A stretch of DNA of 64,000 nt from Bacillota bacterium (GTDB lineage Bacteria > Bacillota > Clostridia > Christensenellales > CAG-138): NCBI GenBank assembly GCA_023400985.1, contig JAEXEN010000038.1:283336-347335 (forward strand), in the 5' to 3' direction. Position 1 is the stretch's first letter. Each line of letters begins with the position of its first letter. A program made the position numbers and the translations under genes. This document shows positions 52,893 through 61,971 of this stretch, one piece after another. The notes under the pieces are model-generated. The model was not told where the DNA came from, searched no databases, and was given only the letters and a program-made list of their open reading frames with translations.

Positions 52893-53648
52893 ATGGCAAG
52901 TTACTACCTTACGGGGTATAATCCCCCTTCCAGCATCACCAATGCTGATCAGGTGAGGGCCCTGCAAAAACAGTTGGGTGTAACCGCTGACGGTATATGG
53001 GGGCCCAAGACCCAAGCGGCTTATAATTCTGCGAACGGAATCAATACGCCTACTTGGGGTAATTCGGCATCCGCTGGTTTTTCATCGGCGCTTACTGATG
53101 CGTTGGCAATGATACCGCAAACTTCGATTTCCTACACCCCGCAAAGCGAAGCTTCGATAAGGTCTGGCATAGAATCATATCTGCGACCGTCCGTAGATCA
53201 AGCCATAGCGAACCGGCAAAAGCAGACGATCACCAACAAGGCCAATATCGATGCGGACGCAGCCTCAAGGGGCATGGGTGCCTCTACGTGGGTTACTGAC
53301 GTAAAGAATCGCCAGCAGAACGCCGAGGCTTCGGACGTTGCTTCGATGGAATCCAACTACGGCGCCACCCTCGCGGAACGAATTGCTGCCGCCATGGCGC
53401 AGGAGCGGGCTAACTCTCTGTCGGCGCAGCAGTTCAACGCTACCGCGCAGGCAAACGCGATTTCGCAGGCTTTGTCTTTGGCGAATGGCCTGTATGGTCA
53501 GAGCATGAAATCTTCGGGTAGCGGCAAGAAAGCGCCCACGTGGCAAGAACAACTCGCAGCTTTTGAAAGTGCGTTGTCAGCAAGCACCCCTAAGACGACG
53601 TATTATGACTTGAACCGAAGCAAAAGGATAAGTGGCGCGCAGGCGTAA
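52893..53648 (+). CDS. virion protein with peptidoglycan-binding domain
   Basis: A 251-residue protein. Residues 15-45 (ITNADQVRALQKQLGVTADGIWGPKTQAAY) are a PG_binding_1 repeat; the rest is helical and Ala/Gln/Ser-rich, like ejection proteins. No lytic domain is present. It probably leaves the particle during DNA delivery and helps it cross the wall together with the following giant protein. Confidence 0.68.
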   Translation: MASYYLTGYNPPSSITNADQVRALQKQLGVTADGIWGPKTQAAYNSANGINTPTWGNSASAGFSSALTDALAMIPQTSISYTPQSEASIRSGIESYLRPSVDQAIANRQKQTITNKANIDADAASRGMGASTWVTDVKNRQQNAEASDVASMESNYGATLAERIAAAMAQERANSLSAQQFNATAQANAISQALSLANGLYGQSMKSSGSGKKAPTWQEQLAAFESALSASTPKTTYYDLNRSKRISGAQA

Positions 53649-53660
53649 CGGAGGTCATTT

Positions 53661-56600
53661 ATGGCTAACACTAAGCAGGATTTCATAACCGCTTTTTCGG
53701 GCTATGACGATTGGGTGAAAAAGAAGAAAACCCCTTCGGCTACGTCTGCTTATTCTTCAGGTGAAATCACAGCTTTGTATAGGGCGTTCGATCAATATAG
53801 ACAGGACGGCACCCTGCCGCAATTCGAAAACGGGAGGGTGAAGGTTTCCCCGCTCGATCTGTCGGGGCTCGACCAGAACGTTGTAAACCGCATGAGGACT
53901 GACTATCAATCAGGCTGGAACACCGCATACAACGTTCTCGACCCGATAGATACCGCGAGGCGGAAGGCTAAAGCTATGCCAGCGTCGTATGCTTCCAAGT
54001 ACACGGACAGCGACGCGGATTTGTGGCTCTACAGTCAGGGCCTTCCTTCATATGCCGACTTCTCAAAAGCTTACAATGACACCATCGAAACCATAGGCAA
54101 AGAAACGAAGAAAAACAACTATCTCAAGGACGTTATGCAGGCGTGGACGCTTGGAGGCGCTTTTGAAAACAAGGCCGACGAGGATACCTTGAAAGCCATC
54201 CAAAAGACCATTACCGACAAAAACGACGGCGAAACCTACGGCTATTCGTTTGACGACCTGCAGCGAGAATACATAAAGGAGAGGCAGCGTATCGGCGAGG
54301 CCCGTAAGCAGGGCGAAAACATACGAAGCTATGCCCAACGGCTAAGTCAGTATAACCAGCAGCAAGCGCAGCTTGCGGAAGCGGAGAAGGAACAGCAGCA
54401 GCTTCTTTCTTACGATATTCCAGCGGCGCAGGCTGAACAGGCGGCGGCTCGGAAAGATTTCTCTTTCCTTGACTGGGTGCGTTCGCAGGCTAACTACTAT
54501 CCTTCGTATGTGGATGTAACCAAGAACACGGAAGGGGCCAAGGGTGAACTGGCGGCTATAAATGAAAGGTCGCAGGAAATTCGCAACGCGAGAATCGCGC
54601 AGACATTCGCAAGGTACGAGGGGATCGCCTCTACTCCTGATTATGCTGCGTTCCAGTATAACCCGAATACAGCCCCGAAGTTCTCCGACCGCATGGACGC
54701 TTCCGTTTACGACTACATCAACGACCGCAACGGCGCGCAAGCCAAGGTGAAAAGAGGTTCGTTTGAGGGTAAATCCAGCGCGCTTTATGTTCCCTACGAC
54801 TACATGGCCGAGGATGAAAAGAAGCTGTACAACTACCTTGCGGAAAAGCAGGGCGCGGAAGCGGCTACGGATTATCTTAGCGCCTTGGAAAGCCGCCTGA
54901 ATGAAAGAGTGATGCAGGGGGTAACGCAGAGCAGCGAAGCCTACGCGAAGAACCTACCGGGCATTTCGGATGTTTCTACAATCGCGACGAGCTTCGCAAA
55001 CCCTATGGGGCTTGCCTATTCTATCGGTCAGTCTATAAAGGGTGAGGAAATAGACCCAAACAGCATCTTCTTTTCTCCCACGCAGTTTTCGGAAACCGTA
55101 AGGGGAACAAGGGCAGGGCAGATCGAGAAGGGCGTAGGAGGCTTCGGCGGCAAGGCGCTTTCCCTCCTTTATCAAACGGGCATGAGCTTTGCGGACAGCA
55201 TGGCGGCGGCTGCGGCCACGGGAAATCCTACTGCGGCAGGCGCTATACTCGGCATAAATGCGGCATCCTCGGCTACCCGTGACGCAGTACAGAGAGGCGC
55301 AAACAATGAGCAGGCGCTTTTATCGGGCGGTCTTGCGGGCATGGCCGAATTTGCCTTTGAAAGAATCGGCTTAGACGAACTATTCAAAATCCCGTCGAAA
55401 GCCGCAAAAACCACTCTTCTAAAAGCCGCTTTGGGGCAAGCTTTCATTGTAGAAGGCGGTGAAGAAGCTTTGACGGAGATCGCCAACGTGATTTCCGATA
55501 ATCTGGTGATGGGCGACAAATCCACGTATGAAACCGCCGTCCGCGAGTATATATCTCAAGGCATGACCGAACAGGAGGCAATGGCGCAAGCCGGTTCGGA
55601 TGTTGCCGCAAGAATCGCAACCGCTTATATCGGCGGCGTGATGATGGGTGCTCCCTCTGGTGCGGGCGCTTTTGCACTTGGAAGTGCGGCGAATCGGGCG
55701 CAGCAGAGGGCGGAAGCTTTACTTCCTACCTTGGACGAACAGCAGACCGCACGCGTCGCTGAAACGGCGCAGGCGGCGCAGAATATGGGGCTTGATGTGG
55801 ACGCTGTACAGACCGTTACAGAAGCCTATTCAATGGCTGTACGGGCCGACGCGCAGGCAGCAACGAAGTTCAATAACACCATGAAAACGGCTTCCGCACA
55901 GATCGCAGAAGTCAATGCCGATTATGACATTATGCACGCTGAAATCATATCGCAGGCGCAAGAGATTTACGACGATATGGTGCAGGCGGTACGCGCGGTA
56001 GACCAAAGAGCGTTTGAAACAGCAAAATCGAAGTACGAACGCGCCCTGGTGGTGTCGGAGAAAAAGATAGCCGCAGCGCAACTCAAAACCGCCAACAAAA
56101 CCGAACCCCTACGTAGCAGCGTTGTAGAGGCGGCGGAGGGCTTGCGTGATAACACAAGGAATATTATAATGAAGCAACGGGCGGCACAGTCCGCACAAGG
56201 AGGGGCGAACAATGGAGCAGAAACCACATTACGTTCCCAATTACACGTTAACGCCGTCAGGGAAACCGGCGAGCCCGATTATACAGAAAGCTCGCGCGCG
56301 GCAGAAGCTCAGGGCCGAAGCGCAGTTGGCGGAGCTGGAAGTACAGCGGGCGGTAATCTTGCACAAGGAACTGTCGCAGCCGCTGAACGAGCAGGAAATA
56401 TCCTCGCTGGCGGAGTTGCAGAAGCAGATCGCGGACAAGGAAGAGGAAGTGGAGTTCTGGAGCCCGAGGCCGCAGGACGCGTAACCTTTGGCAATACCTC
56501 GACGCCTCAAACCGAGCAAGCACTACAGCGGCACGCAGAGATCGTTCAAAAGGATACCGGCAAAAAGCCAAACGTCCGAATTGTAACGGAAGTGCCTCGT

Positions 56601-59600
56601 CAACTTGCAAAGCAGCTTCAACACATAAAGAACATCGCGGGTATAAACGCCCCCGATGTTTTTCTTTATGAATCGGATGACGACTACGGTAACGGCTGGA
56701 CGGACGATACGGGCATTTACGTGCGCACAAACGGCAAAGTCCATCCTGCGTTCACCTATGGTCATGAGTTGGGCCACCGTGACGCCTCCATGATTGACGC
56801 AGGCAAAAGCGTTATCGAAAACATGACCAAGGAGGAGCTTTCCGACTACAAGGCGTACCGCGATGCGCACATTTCCTCCCCCGACAACGCGGATATCAGG
56901 AGTGAGCTTATCGCCGATATGTACGGTCGGTATCTTTACGCTATGGCAACAGGGGACGAGGCTTTAGAGAATTTCGGCCTTTCGCCCGATGAGTTACAAC
57001 GCTTTGAGCAGGCTTTTGACGAAGCCTACGGCAACCAGCGCGGAACAGGCGATCTTGAAGGAGAAGTAATAGACACGGTATCGCCGTACATCACGACGGG
57101 GGATCCCGAATATTCGCGGGTAACGCCTGTTGTTTTTCCGACGTACCGTTGGAAGAGTGAACGCATAAGGGCGATAGAAATAGAACCATCTGCAATATAC
57201 GTATCCCAAGACCTGACAAACATGCAAAAAGAAGCGGATTCGTTTTTAAAGAGCGAAATGCAGAATGAGACGGTAACAGTTGATGAACTTGATATGCCTG
57301 TAATCCTTGACTACAGGCAAGGTCTCCGTAAGGTGATATACCAACGACATGGCGACGCGGCATATCAACGGTTACTTTTGCAGATTCTGCCGAATTATAA
57401 ACAGATTCTTGAAACATCAAAGTATCTTGGGCGTGCAATTTCGGGGAAGGAAAAATCAGGGGATAGTGAGTTTACATACCTTGTAAACCTCGTTAAGTAC
57501 AACGGAGGATATTATGCGGTAAAGACTACATTAAAGCTTTCTCCAAGCAATACGATTGATCGGATGCATGGATATTCGATCGATGATGTGGAGATGAACA
57601 AAATAGATCACCACCCGCCGTCTACGTCACAAATGACGCAGAACTCTCAAAGTGCCGCGGCACTGAGTGGTGCGGGTGGTGTTGATAGTATTAGTATATT
57701 CGACTTGTTTAATTCTGTCAAGATGGGGGCGTATGCCGCAAATCTGCAAAGGCCCCAATGGACTGAGAGCAAAGTCGAATATTCCCGTGTCAACTTTAAA
57801 GACGAATACGGAAACGATCTTTCGTATACCGTACCAGAAGTACGCGACCGCGTGGCCGAGAGCGAAGCATCCGCTCCCATTGTTCCCCCTGAAGTCCACG
57901 AACGCACGGACAGGGCTATAAAATGGAATGGAGGAGAACGGTACTTCGCGGATATTACCGTTGACGGTAAAAAGCACCACCTTACGGGCGACAGCAAAAA
58001 AAAGGTGGAAGACCGAGCCGTTGCGCTAAAAAAGGAGCAACGCACAAAAGAGCTTTCAAGCGCCGACCGTTACTACGCTGATGTAACGATTGATGGGAAA
58101 AAGCAGCACCTTACGGGCAACGACAAGGCGGAACTGGAAAAGAAGCTCAACGACCTCAAGAAAGACCAGCGCATGAAGAACCTTTCCCGTTCGGTGAGGA
58201 ACCTTAGAGCGGCTTCGGAACTGTATTCGCAGGGTGAAGACATTGAGAGCTACGTCAACGGAGCGGGTGATAAAGCTGATTTCGGCGTAGCAAGGTTGTT
58301 AAGGGCAATCTACATTAGAAACGGCGTGGACCAAGGCGGGGCTTTGAGCGTTGACAAGATGAACGAAATCCTTGCCAACTCCGACCAATTCAAGGACAAG
58401 AGCGCGGTTTCGTATGGACGCGAAACCCTTACCAGAAACCTAGAAGATATCGCGCCAACGCCCGAGGAAGGAAGAAAGCTCGTTGAAACCTACGTTACCC
58501 CCATTCGGCAATCCGTGGGCGACATGGTCAGGTGGATGCGGCCGTGGGCGAAGAAAATAGCCGCTCTCAAGTTGAACCGCGAAGAAAGCGCCATGGTTCA
58601 GATCATCGGGGAGAACATTATTGATGAGGACGTTTTAAGAAAAGGCTTAACCTTCGAAAATGGTAAGCCCATGGATGCGGCCAAGATCATCAAGGCTATC
58701 TCGGTGTTCAGGGAATTTTACAACGAGGCTTTGGAAAAGGCAAACGCGGTCTTGATAAGGAATGGCTACCCGCCTGTAACTGGACGGAAAGACTATTTCC
58801 CACACATGGGCGAGGAATTGGGCGACTGGCGTAGCTTCGTACTGAACGTTGTAAAAGGCGAAGGGTATACCCTGCCCACGGAAATGTCCGGAATAACTGA
58901 TATTTTCCGGCCCGGCAAGCCGTGGTTTAGGAACTTTATTGAAAGGACAGGCGAAAAGACCGACTACGACGCGGTGAGGGGATTTTCGAACTATCTTTCT
59001 GGTGCCGGGCGGGTAATCTACCTTACGGACAGCATCCAGCGTATACGCCAATTGGAAGCATCCATAAGGCAGAAATACAGTAAGTATGACCCCGATAGCA
59101 AGCTCACCGCCGACGAGCAAAAAAAGCACCTAACAAACTTTGCCGCGCAGCTTCTGGAATACGGAAACCAGCTTGCGGGGAAAAAGGCGAAGATCGACCG
59201 CGCATTGGAAGAAGGGTTCGGGCGGAAGGTGTTCGCGTGGGCGGGATGGTTGAAGAAACGATTCGGCGCAAATGCAATCGGCATGAACATTTCTTCGGCC
59301 CTGACGAACTTCATTCCATTAACACAGGCCCTTTCGGTTCTTAGCAAAAAAGACTTCGCACGCGGGATGCAAGCGGCAGTAAGCAGACAGGTTAGGAATG
59401 ACGGTCTATGGTTGACCTCTGACTTTTTGACAAGCCGCTTCGGAACACCCGACGCCTTAGTAACAAAGCCGTGGGATAAACTCAAACAGGGCGCTAGGAA
59501 TGCAACGAATTTCCTATTTGAAGGTGTAGACAGGTTCACCGCCGAAACGATAGTTTTCGCCAAGTATGCGGAGGGTGTAAACAACGGTTTAAGCGAAGAA

Positions 59601-60683
59601 CAGGCCATGAAAGCGGCGGATGAATTTGCCGAAAGGATCATGGCGGGTAGGTCGATAGGCAGCGTTCCAACGCTGATGAACAGTAGGACGCTCGGGATTA
59701 TCTCGCAGTTCCAGCTTGAAGTAAATAACCAACTGTCTTTCATGACGAAGGACATTCCACGGTCTGCGGGCGGGGATAAAAAGAAGATCATCAAGGCGTT
59801 TGTGCAGATGTTCCTTTATGCTTTCCTGTATAACGAATTGATGGAAAAATACATTACCGGCAGACGACCCGCGTTCGACCCGATAGGAACCGTAGTGAAC
59901 GCCGTAGAAGATTTTTCGGATAAGAAGTTCGGCGACGCGGTGTTCAATCTCGGTTCCAACGTCATAGAGCAGCTTCCCTTCGGAAACATCCTTACGGGCG
60001 GCGGCAGGATACCGCTTGCAGACGCTATAGAGGGCGCTAACCCACTAGACGCAATCAAGCAAACCCTAAACGGGGAGGATGCAAGCGGGGCATGGGAATC
60101 GTGGGGAACCGCCTTCCTTTCCAATTTCGTTGCGCCTGCCGGTGGTGGACAGATCAGAAAAACCATCCAAGGCGCAACGGCCTACTCGAAGGAGGGTAGA
60201 TATATTGGTGACCGCTTGGCCTACCCCGTAGAACAAAACGGAGTGAACTTCTTCAAAATCCTGTTGAATGGACCGTCAGCCGTGGCACCGCAAGGGTACG
60301 ACTATTCAACCGATATCCTTTCAAAAAAACAGACGGAGCAGTATCAACATGCCGTTGAGCAGGGTATCGAGCCGATGGATGCGTATAACCTCCTGAAAGA
60401 CATGGACGCCCAATCTAATCCAGGTGCCCTCGCTTCCATTGCGGGGCTTGACAGCGACAACGACGGCAAGCCAGACCTCTCTAGCAGAGATATGAACATC
60501 ATGGCGGCGGTATTAGGCATCAAAATCCCCCAAGGTAAAACTGTACCCCAACAGGCCCGAGACTTAGCCGACGAGTACATTAAGGACAAGCGCAAGGATA
60601 AGAACATTTCCCCTGAGAAGAAAGCCGCTGCAGAGGACTACTACCAAACGATGCTAAGGATACTCGGCATGAAAGGAGATTAA
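53661..60683 (+). CDS. giant polyvalent ejection protein with zincin motif (2340 residues)
   Basis: Regions in order: a helical Gln/Ala-rich N terminus (1-440); a Gly/Ala-rich hydrophobic region (about 490-690, FADSMAAAAATGNPTAAGAILG...) with potential membrane activity; a low-complexity linker (about 840-950); a zincin-like domain with HELGH (His1035, Glu1036, His1039); a domain at about 1150-1390 that resembles polyvalent-protein RelE/EndoU-like nuclease modules; two tandem copies of a 36-residue motif (RYFADITVDGKKHHL / RYYADVTIDGKKQHL, about 1426-1505); and a long C-terminal helical region. Such polyvalent proteins are injected with the DNA in short-tailed phages. Activities are inferred. 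A second ORF is nested at 56212-56484. Confidence 0.8.
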   Translation: MANTKQDFITAFSGYDDWVKKKKTPSATSAYSSGEITALYRAFDQYRQDGTLPQFENGRVKVSPLDLSGLDQNVVNRMRTDYQSGWNTAYNVLDPIDTARRKAKAMPASYASKYTDSDADLWLYSQGLPSYADFSKAYNDTIETIGKETKKNNYLKDVMQAWTLGGAFENKADEDTLKAIQKTITDKNDGETYGYSFDDLQREYIKERQRIGEARKQGENIRSYAQRLSQYNQQQAQLAEAEKEQQQLLSYDIPAAQAEQAAARKDFSFLDWVRSQANYYPSYVDVTKNTEGAKGELAAINERSQEIRNARIAQTFARYEGIASTPDYAAFQYNPNTAPKFSDRMDASVYDYINDRNGAQAKVKRGSFEGKSSALYVPYDYMAEDEKKLYNYLAEKQGAEAATDYLSALESRLNERVMQGVTQSSEAYAKNLPGISDVSTIATSFANPMGLAYSIGQSIKGEEIDPNSIFFSPTQFSETVRGTRAGQIEKGVGGFGGKALSLLYQTGMSFADSMAAAAATGNPTAAGAILGINAASSATRDAVQRGANNEQALLSGGLAGMAEFAFERIGLDELFKIPSKAAKTTLLKAALGQAFIVEGGEEALTEIANVISDNLVMGDKSTYETAVREYISQGMTEQEAMAQAGSDVAARIATAYIGGVMMGAPSGAGAFALGSAANRAQQRAEALLPTLDEQQTARVAETAQAAQNMGLDVDAVQTVTEAYSMAVRADAQAATKFNNTMKTASAQIAEVNADYDIMHAEIISQAQEIYDDMVQAVRAVDQRAFETAKSKYERALVVSEKKIAAAQLKTANKTEPLRSSVVEAAEGLRDNTRNIIMKQRAAQSAQGGANNGAETTLRSQLHVNAVRETGEPDYTESSRAAEAQGRSAVGGAGSTAGGNLAQGTVAAAERAGNILAGGVAEADRGQGRGSGVLEPEAAGRVTFGNTSTPQTEQALQRHAEIVQKDTGKKPNVRIVTEVPRQLAKQLQHIKNIAGINAPDVFLYESDDDYGNGWTDDTGIYVRTNGKVHPAFTYGHELGHRDASMIDAGKSVIENMTKEELSDYKAYRDAHISSPDNADIRSELIADMYGRYLYAMATGDEALENFGLSPDELQRFEQAFDEAYGNQRGTGDLEGEVIDTVSPYITTGDPEYSRVTPVVFPTYRWKSERIRAIEIEPSAIYVSQDLTNMQKEADSFLKSEMQNETVTVDELDMPVILDYRQGLRKVIYQRHGDAAYQRLLLQILPNYKQILETSKYLGRAISGKEKSGDSEFTYLVNLVKYNGGYYAVKTTLKLSPSNTIDRMHGYSIDDVEMNKIDHHPPSTSQMTQNSQSAAALSGAGGVDSISIFDLFNSVKMGAYAANLQRPQWTESKVEYSRVNFKDEYGNDLSYTVPEVRDRVAESEASAPIVPPEVHERTDRAIKWNGGERYFADITVDGKKHHLTGDSKKKVEDRAVALKKEQRTKELSSADRYYADVTIDGKKQHLTGNDKAELEKKLNDLKKDQRMKNLSRSVRNLRAASELYSQGEDIESYVNGAGDKADFGVARLLRAIYIRNGVDQGGALSVDKMNEILANSDQFKDKSAVSYGRETLTRNLEDIAPTPEEGRKLVETYVTPIRQSVGDMVRWMRPWAKKIAALKLNREESAMVQIIGENIIDEDVLRKGLTFENGKPMDAAKIIKAISVFREFYNEALEKANAVLIRNGYPPVTGRKDYFPHMGEELGDWRSFVLNVVKGEGYTLPTEMSGITDIFRPGKPWFRNFIERTGEKTDYDAVRGFSNYLSGAGRVIYLTDSIQRIRQLEASIRQKYSKYDPDSKLTADEQKKHLTNFAAQLLEYGNQLAGKKAKIDRALEEGFGRKVFAWAGWLKKRFGANAIGMNISSALTNFIPLTQALSVLSKKDFARGMQAAVSRQVRNDGLWLTSDFLTSRFGTPDALVTKPWDKLKQGARNATNFLFEGVDRFTAETIVFAKYAEGVNNGLSEEQAMKAADEFAERIMAGRSIGSVPTLMNSRTLGIISQFQLEVNNQLSFMTKDIPRSAGGDKKKIIKAFVQMFLYAFLYNELMEKYITGRRPAFDPIGTVVNAVEDFSDKKFGDAVFNLGSNVIEQLPFGNILTGGGRIPLADAIEGANPLDAIKQTLNGEDASGAWESWGTAFLSNFVAPAGGGQIRKTIQGATAYSKEGRYIGDRLAYPVEQNGVNFFKILLNGPSAVAPQGYDYSTDILSKKQTEQYQHAVEQGIEPMDAYNLLKDMDAQSNPGALASIAGLDSDNDGKPDLSSRDMNIMAAVLGIKIPQGKTVPQQARDLADEYIKDKRKDKNISPEKKAAAEDYYQTMLRILGMKGD
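56212..56484 (+). CDS. nested ORF overprinted within giant virion gene
   Basis: A 90-codon ORF in the +1 frame relative to the giant gene. ATG at 56212 stands 8 bases behind an excellent AAGGAGG (56197-56203). The product is hydrophilic with a coiled coil (ARQKLRAEAQLAELEVQRAV, later LAELQKQIADKEEEVEF), while the host frame here is a low-complexity Gly/Ala/Glu linker. That contrast suggests the small ORF may be real and the linker tolerant. Chance remains possible. Confidence 0.45.
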   Translation: MEQKPHYVPNYTLTPSGKPASPIIQKARARQKLRAEAQLAELEVQRAVILHKELSQPLNEQEISSLAELQKQIADKEEEVEFWSPRPQDA

Positions 60684-60684
60684 C

Positions 60685-61401
60685 ATGATAACAAAACGGT
60701 TTGCGGTGAAACTGGACATAAAAAAAGTCATGAGTAACCGAGAAATCGAAATCGTGGAGGGCGATAACGGGAACTTCATTGACATCACCTTAACAGATAA
60801 TGGACAGCCGGTCGATTTGACCGGCTGTCGTGTTATCGCGGTATTCTGCAAATCGAATGGTACATCTTCGCAGGATAGCGGAGTGGAGGACGGCGGTGTG
60901 ACCATAGACGAAAATACTGTGAGCATCGAGTTGTTTCTTGCCTCTTTCGCCCTCGGCCTAGTGGAATGCGAGTTGCAGATATACTCAGGGGAAGATTTTA
61001 CAACGCTGGTCACCTCTGCAAAGTTCAATTTCAAATGCCGGAGGGCAATCTTCAACGAAGATACTGCACTATCAACGGAAGAATATCCGCTTTTAGTATC
61101 ACTAATTCAGGAAGTAGAAATCCTTCAGGAAAACGCTGAAGGGTATGCGGAAGCGGAAGCCGGACGGGTTACGGCAGAATCAGGGCGCGTATCTGCCGAG
61201 GAAGATCGGCAATCCCTGTACAACTCTATTTTTTCTGCCTATAACGAAGGCGAGTTTGTGGGTATTGAAGGCCCACAGGGTCCTGCGGGCGAATCAGCAT
61301 ATGCCGCCGCCGTGACGGGCGGATATACAGGCACAGACACAGAGTTTTACGCCGATCTTGCGGCAGTAGATGGCCTTGCCGATGCGCTGGCCGCGTTGTA
61401 G
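60685..61401 (+). CDS. BppU-like receptor-binding/baseplate protein
   Basis: A 238-residue protein. The N-terminal domain (REIEIVEGDNGNFIDITLTDNGQPVDLTGCRVIAVFCKSNGT) is the BppU-type beta fold found in upper baseplate or fibre-adaptor proteins. A helical segment (GYAEAEAGRVTAESGRVSAEEDRQ) and a short collagen-like GPQGPAG lead to a small C-terminal domain. An 11-bp perfect inverted repeat lies inside the gene (60803-60829). Confidence 0.7.
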   Translation: MITKRFAVKLDIKKVMSNREIEIVEGDNGNFIDITLTDNGQPVDLTGCRVIAVFCKSNGTSSQDSGVEDGGVTIDENTVSIELFLASFALGLVECELQIYSGEDFTTLVTSAKFNFKCRRAIFNEDTALSTEEYPLLVSLIQEVEILQENAEGYAEAEAGRVTAESGRVSAEEDRQSLYNSIFSAYNEGEFVGIEGPQGPAGESAYAAAVTGGYTGTDTEFYADLAAVDGLADALAAL

Positions 61402-61409
61402 GAGGATAT

Positions 61410-61958
61410 ATGAGCATAGCTAGTGAGTTGGACCGTTTGCAAACGGCAAAATCCGATATAGCCGACGCTATCACCTCAAAGGGTACAACCGTTCCGGGCG
61501 GTACGAAAATGGACGGGTTTGCGTCGCTAATCGCTGAAATTGATATGGGTGTAAGCTTTCCAGAAACGCCGAGCGCAGGCGACACGCCGCTGTTCGCCAA
61601 GCTTGCATTGTGGACCATGACGGGCGCTACATATACAAACGTGGGATATACCATAACGATTCATAAAAACGGTGTCTACCGATTTAATTACGCTGTAGTT
61701 TGTCCTGCCGGTACCGCATCGTGCTACGGAAGGCTTGTACTCAACGGTACAGAGGTTAGCGGTAGTGAGGCCGTGCCAACAAACAATACTACCATTTTTA
61801 AAACAATTGATCTTACATGTACGGTGGGTGATATCGTAAACACGCAGGCTAAGGGTAGCGCATCAACACAGAGCCACATACGCGGCCTTATCGTTTCTAT
61901 CCTTGCCGGGGATGTGCAGACGGAAATCAACGGCATTATCACCGCAGCGGCGGTATAG
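61410..61958 (+). CDS. tail fibre/receptor-binding-like protein
   Basis: A 182-residue protein. The N-terminal helix with ASELDRLQTAKSDIADAITSKGTTVPGGTKMDGFASLI is a common phage fibre anchor; the rest is a beta-rich domain (LALWTMTGATYTNVGYTITIHKNGVYRFNYAVV...), C1q/TNF-like in pattern. It is likely the host-binding tip, following the BppU-like protein. Confidence 0.65.
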   Translation: MSIASELDRLQTAKSDIADAITSKGTTVPGGTKMDGFASLIAEIDMGVSFPETPSAGDTPLFAKLALWTMTGATYTNVGYTITIHKNGVYRFNYAVVCPAGTASCYGRLVLNGTEVSGSEAVPTNNTTIFKTIDLTCTVGDIVNTQAKGSASTQSHIRGLIVSILAGDVQTEINGIITAAAV

Positions 61959-61971
61959 GAGGAATCGCGCT

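Noticed and set aside
56257..56730. 157-codon minus-strand ORF opposite the nested ORF
   Set aside because: It lacks a credible start and its sequence is low-complexity antisense; only the plus-strand nested ORF has an SD.
57667..57921. 84-codon plus-strand ORF in a second frame of the giant gene
   Set aside because: It has no good SD and its product is hydrophobic and atypical; it is considered a chance frame.
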